64,000 nt of DNA from Gibbula magus (Eukaryota > Mollusca > Gastropoda > Trochida > Trochidae). This document shows positions 63,761-64,000 of this stretch, piece after piece. The DNA lies in the NCBI GenBank assembly GCA_936450465.1, contig OW388294.1:74576622-74640621 (forward strand), in the 5' to 3' direction. Position 1 is the first letter of the stretch; the number at the start of each line of letters is the position of its first letter. A program made the translations under genes and the position numbers. Below the pieces are notes generated by a model, which did no database searches, was not told the origin of the DNA, and saw only the letters and a list, made by a program, of their open reading frames with translations.

Positions 63761-64000
63761 CCATATCTCTCTACATTTATTGACTCCTGGGTCCAAGGTG
63801 ACTGGTGAGATGTTTACTCTTTCAAATTTATTTTCGATGAATTAGGATTGAAGTGACGAAAGAGTAATCGACATACTGCTGATATTTGTTCAGTAATCGG
63901 AGCAGCCGAGGGGGTATGTTTGACTCAGTATTTTTATTGTTGTATTTACAAAGCCGCCTGTGATATGAGAAAAGTCATATTCGACACTGGACTTAAATGA
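63761..64000. other. Sequence downstream of CEP135
   Basis: No gene or repeat was recognised up to the window edge. Confidence 0.45.

Overview
The window is animal nuclear DNA. It has AT-rich introns with GT-AG boundaries, tRNA-derived SINEs, several minisatellites, a DIRS-type retrotransposon and a Penelope-like fragment. The repeat mix, including SINE tails of CTCAC units and direct TGACCTTGACCTTTGAC blocks, suggests a lophotrochozoan and most likely a mollusc. The class cannot be resolved from sequence alone.

Two protein genes lie head to head, with start codons about 5.0 kb apart. On the minus strand, positions 13153 down to 436 hold the first three coding exons of a GALNT10-like polypeptide N-acetylgalactosaminyltransferase, which runs off the left edge. 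On the plus strand, 18157-63007 hold what appears to be a complete CEP135 gene (centriole/centrosome assembly). I assembled it as 22 coding exons whose splice phases all agree: 3816 nt, 1271 residues. Nothing suggests that the two genes work in one pathway.

Most of the rest is intronic or intergenic repeat. GALNT10 intron 1 holds a Tigger/pogo-like MITE, two opposed tRNA-derived SINEs with clear target-site duplications, a 1.3-kb array of 22-bp units with a 308-bp higher-order period, and a (TTAGG)n/(TGAGG)n array at a SINE tail. The intergenic region holds diverged ~180-bp tandem repeats and a perfect 63-bp inverted repeat. CEP135 intron 3 (19 kb) holds SINEs, a second MITE and diverged tandem repeats. 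Intron 4 holds an 18-bp minisatellite and a 1.87-kb block bounded by 22-bp terminal inverted repeats that encloses a 5'-truncated Penelope-like element with a GIY-YIG endonuclease. Introns 5 and 18 hold further minisatellites.

The most striking feature is a structurally complete DIRS-like tyrosine-recombinase retrotransposon (51431-57984), inserted in sense orientation in CEP135 intron 13. It has 204-bp inverted terminal repeats that are identical between the two ends, an internal complementary region joining copies of both outer ends, and three overlapping open frames (gag-like, RT/RNase H, tyrosine recombinase) with recognisable catalytic residues. It looks young and possibly still functional.
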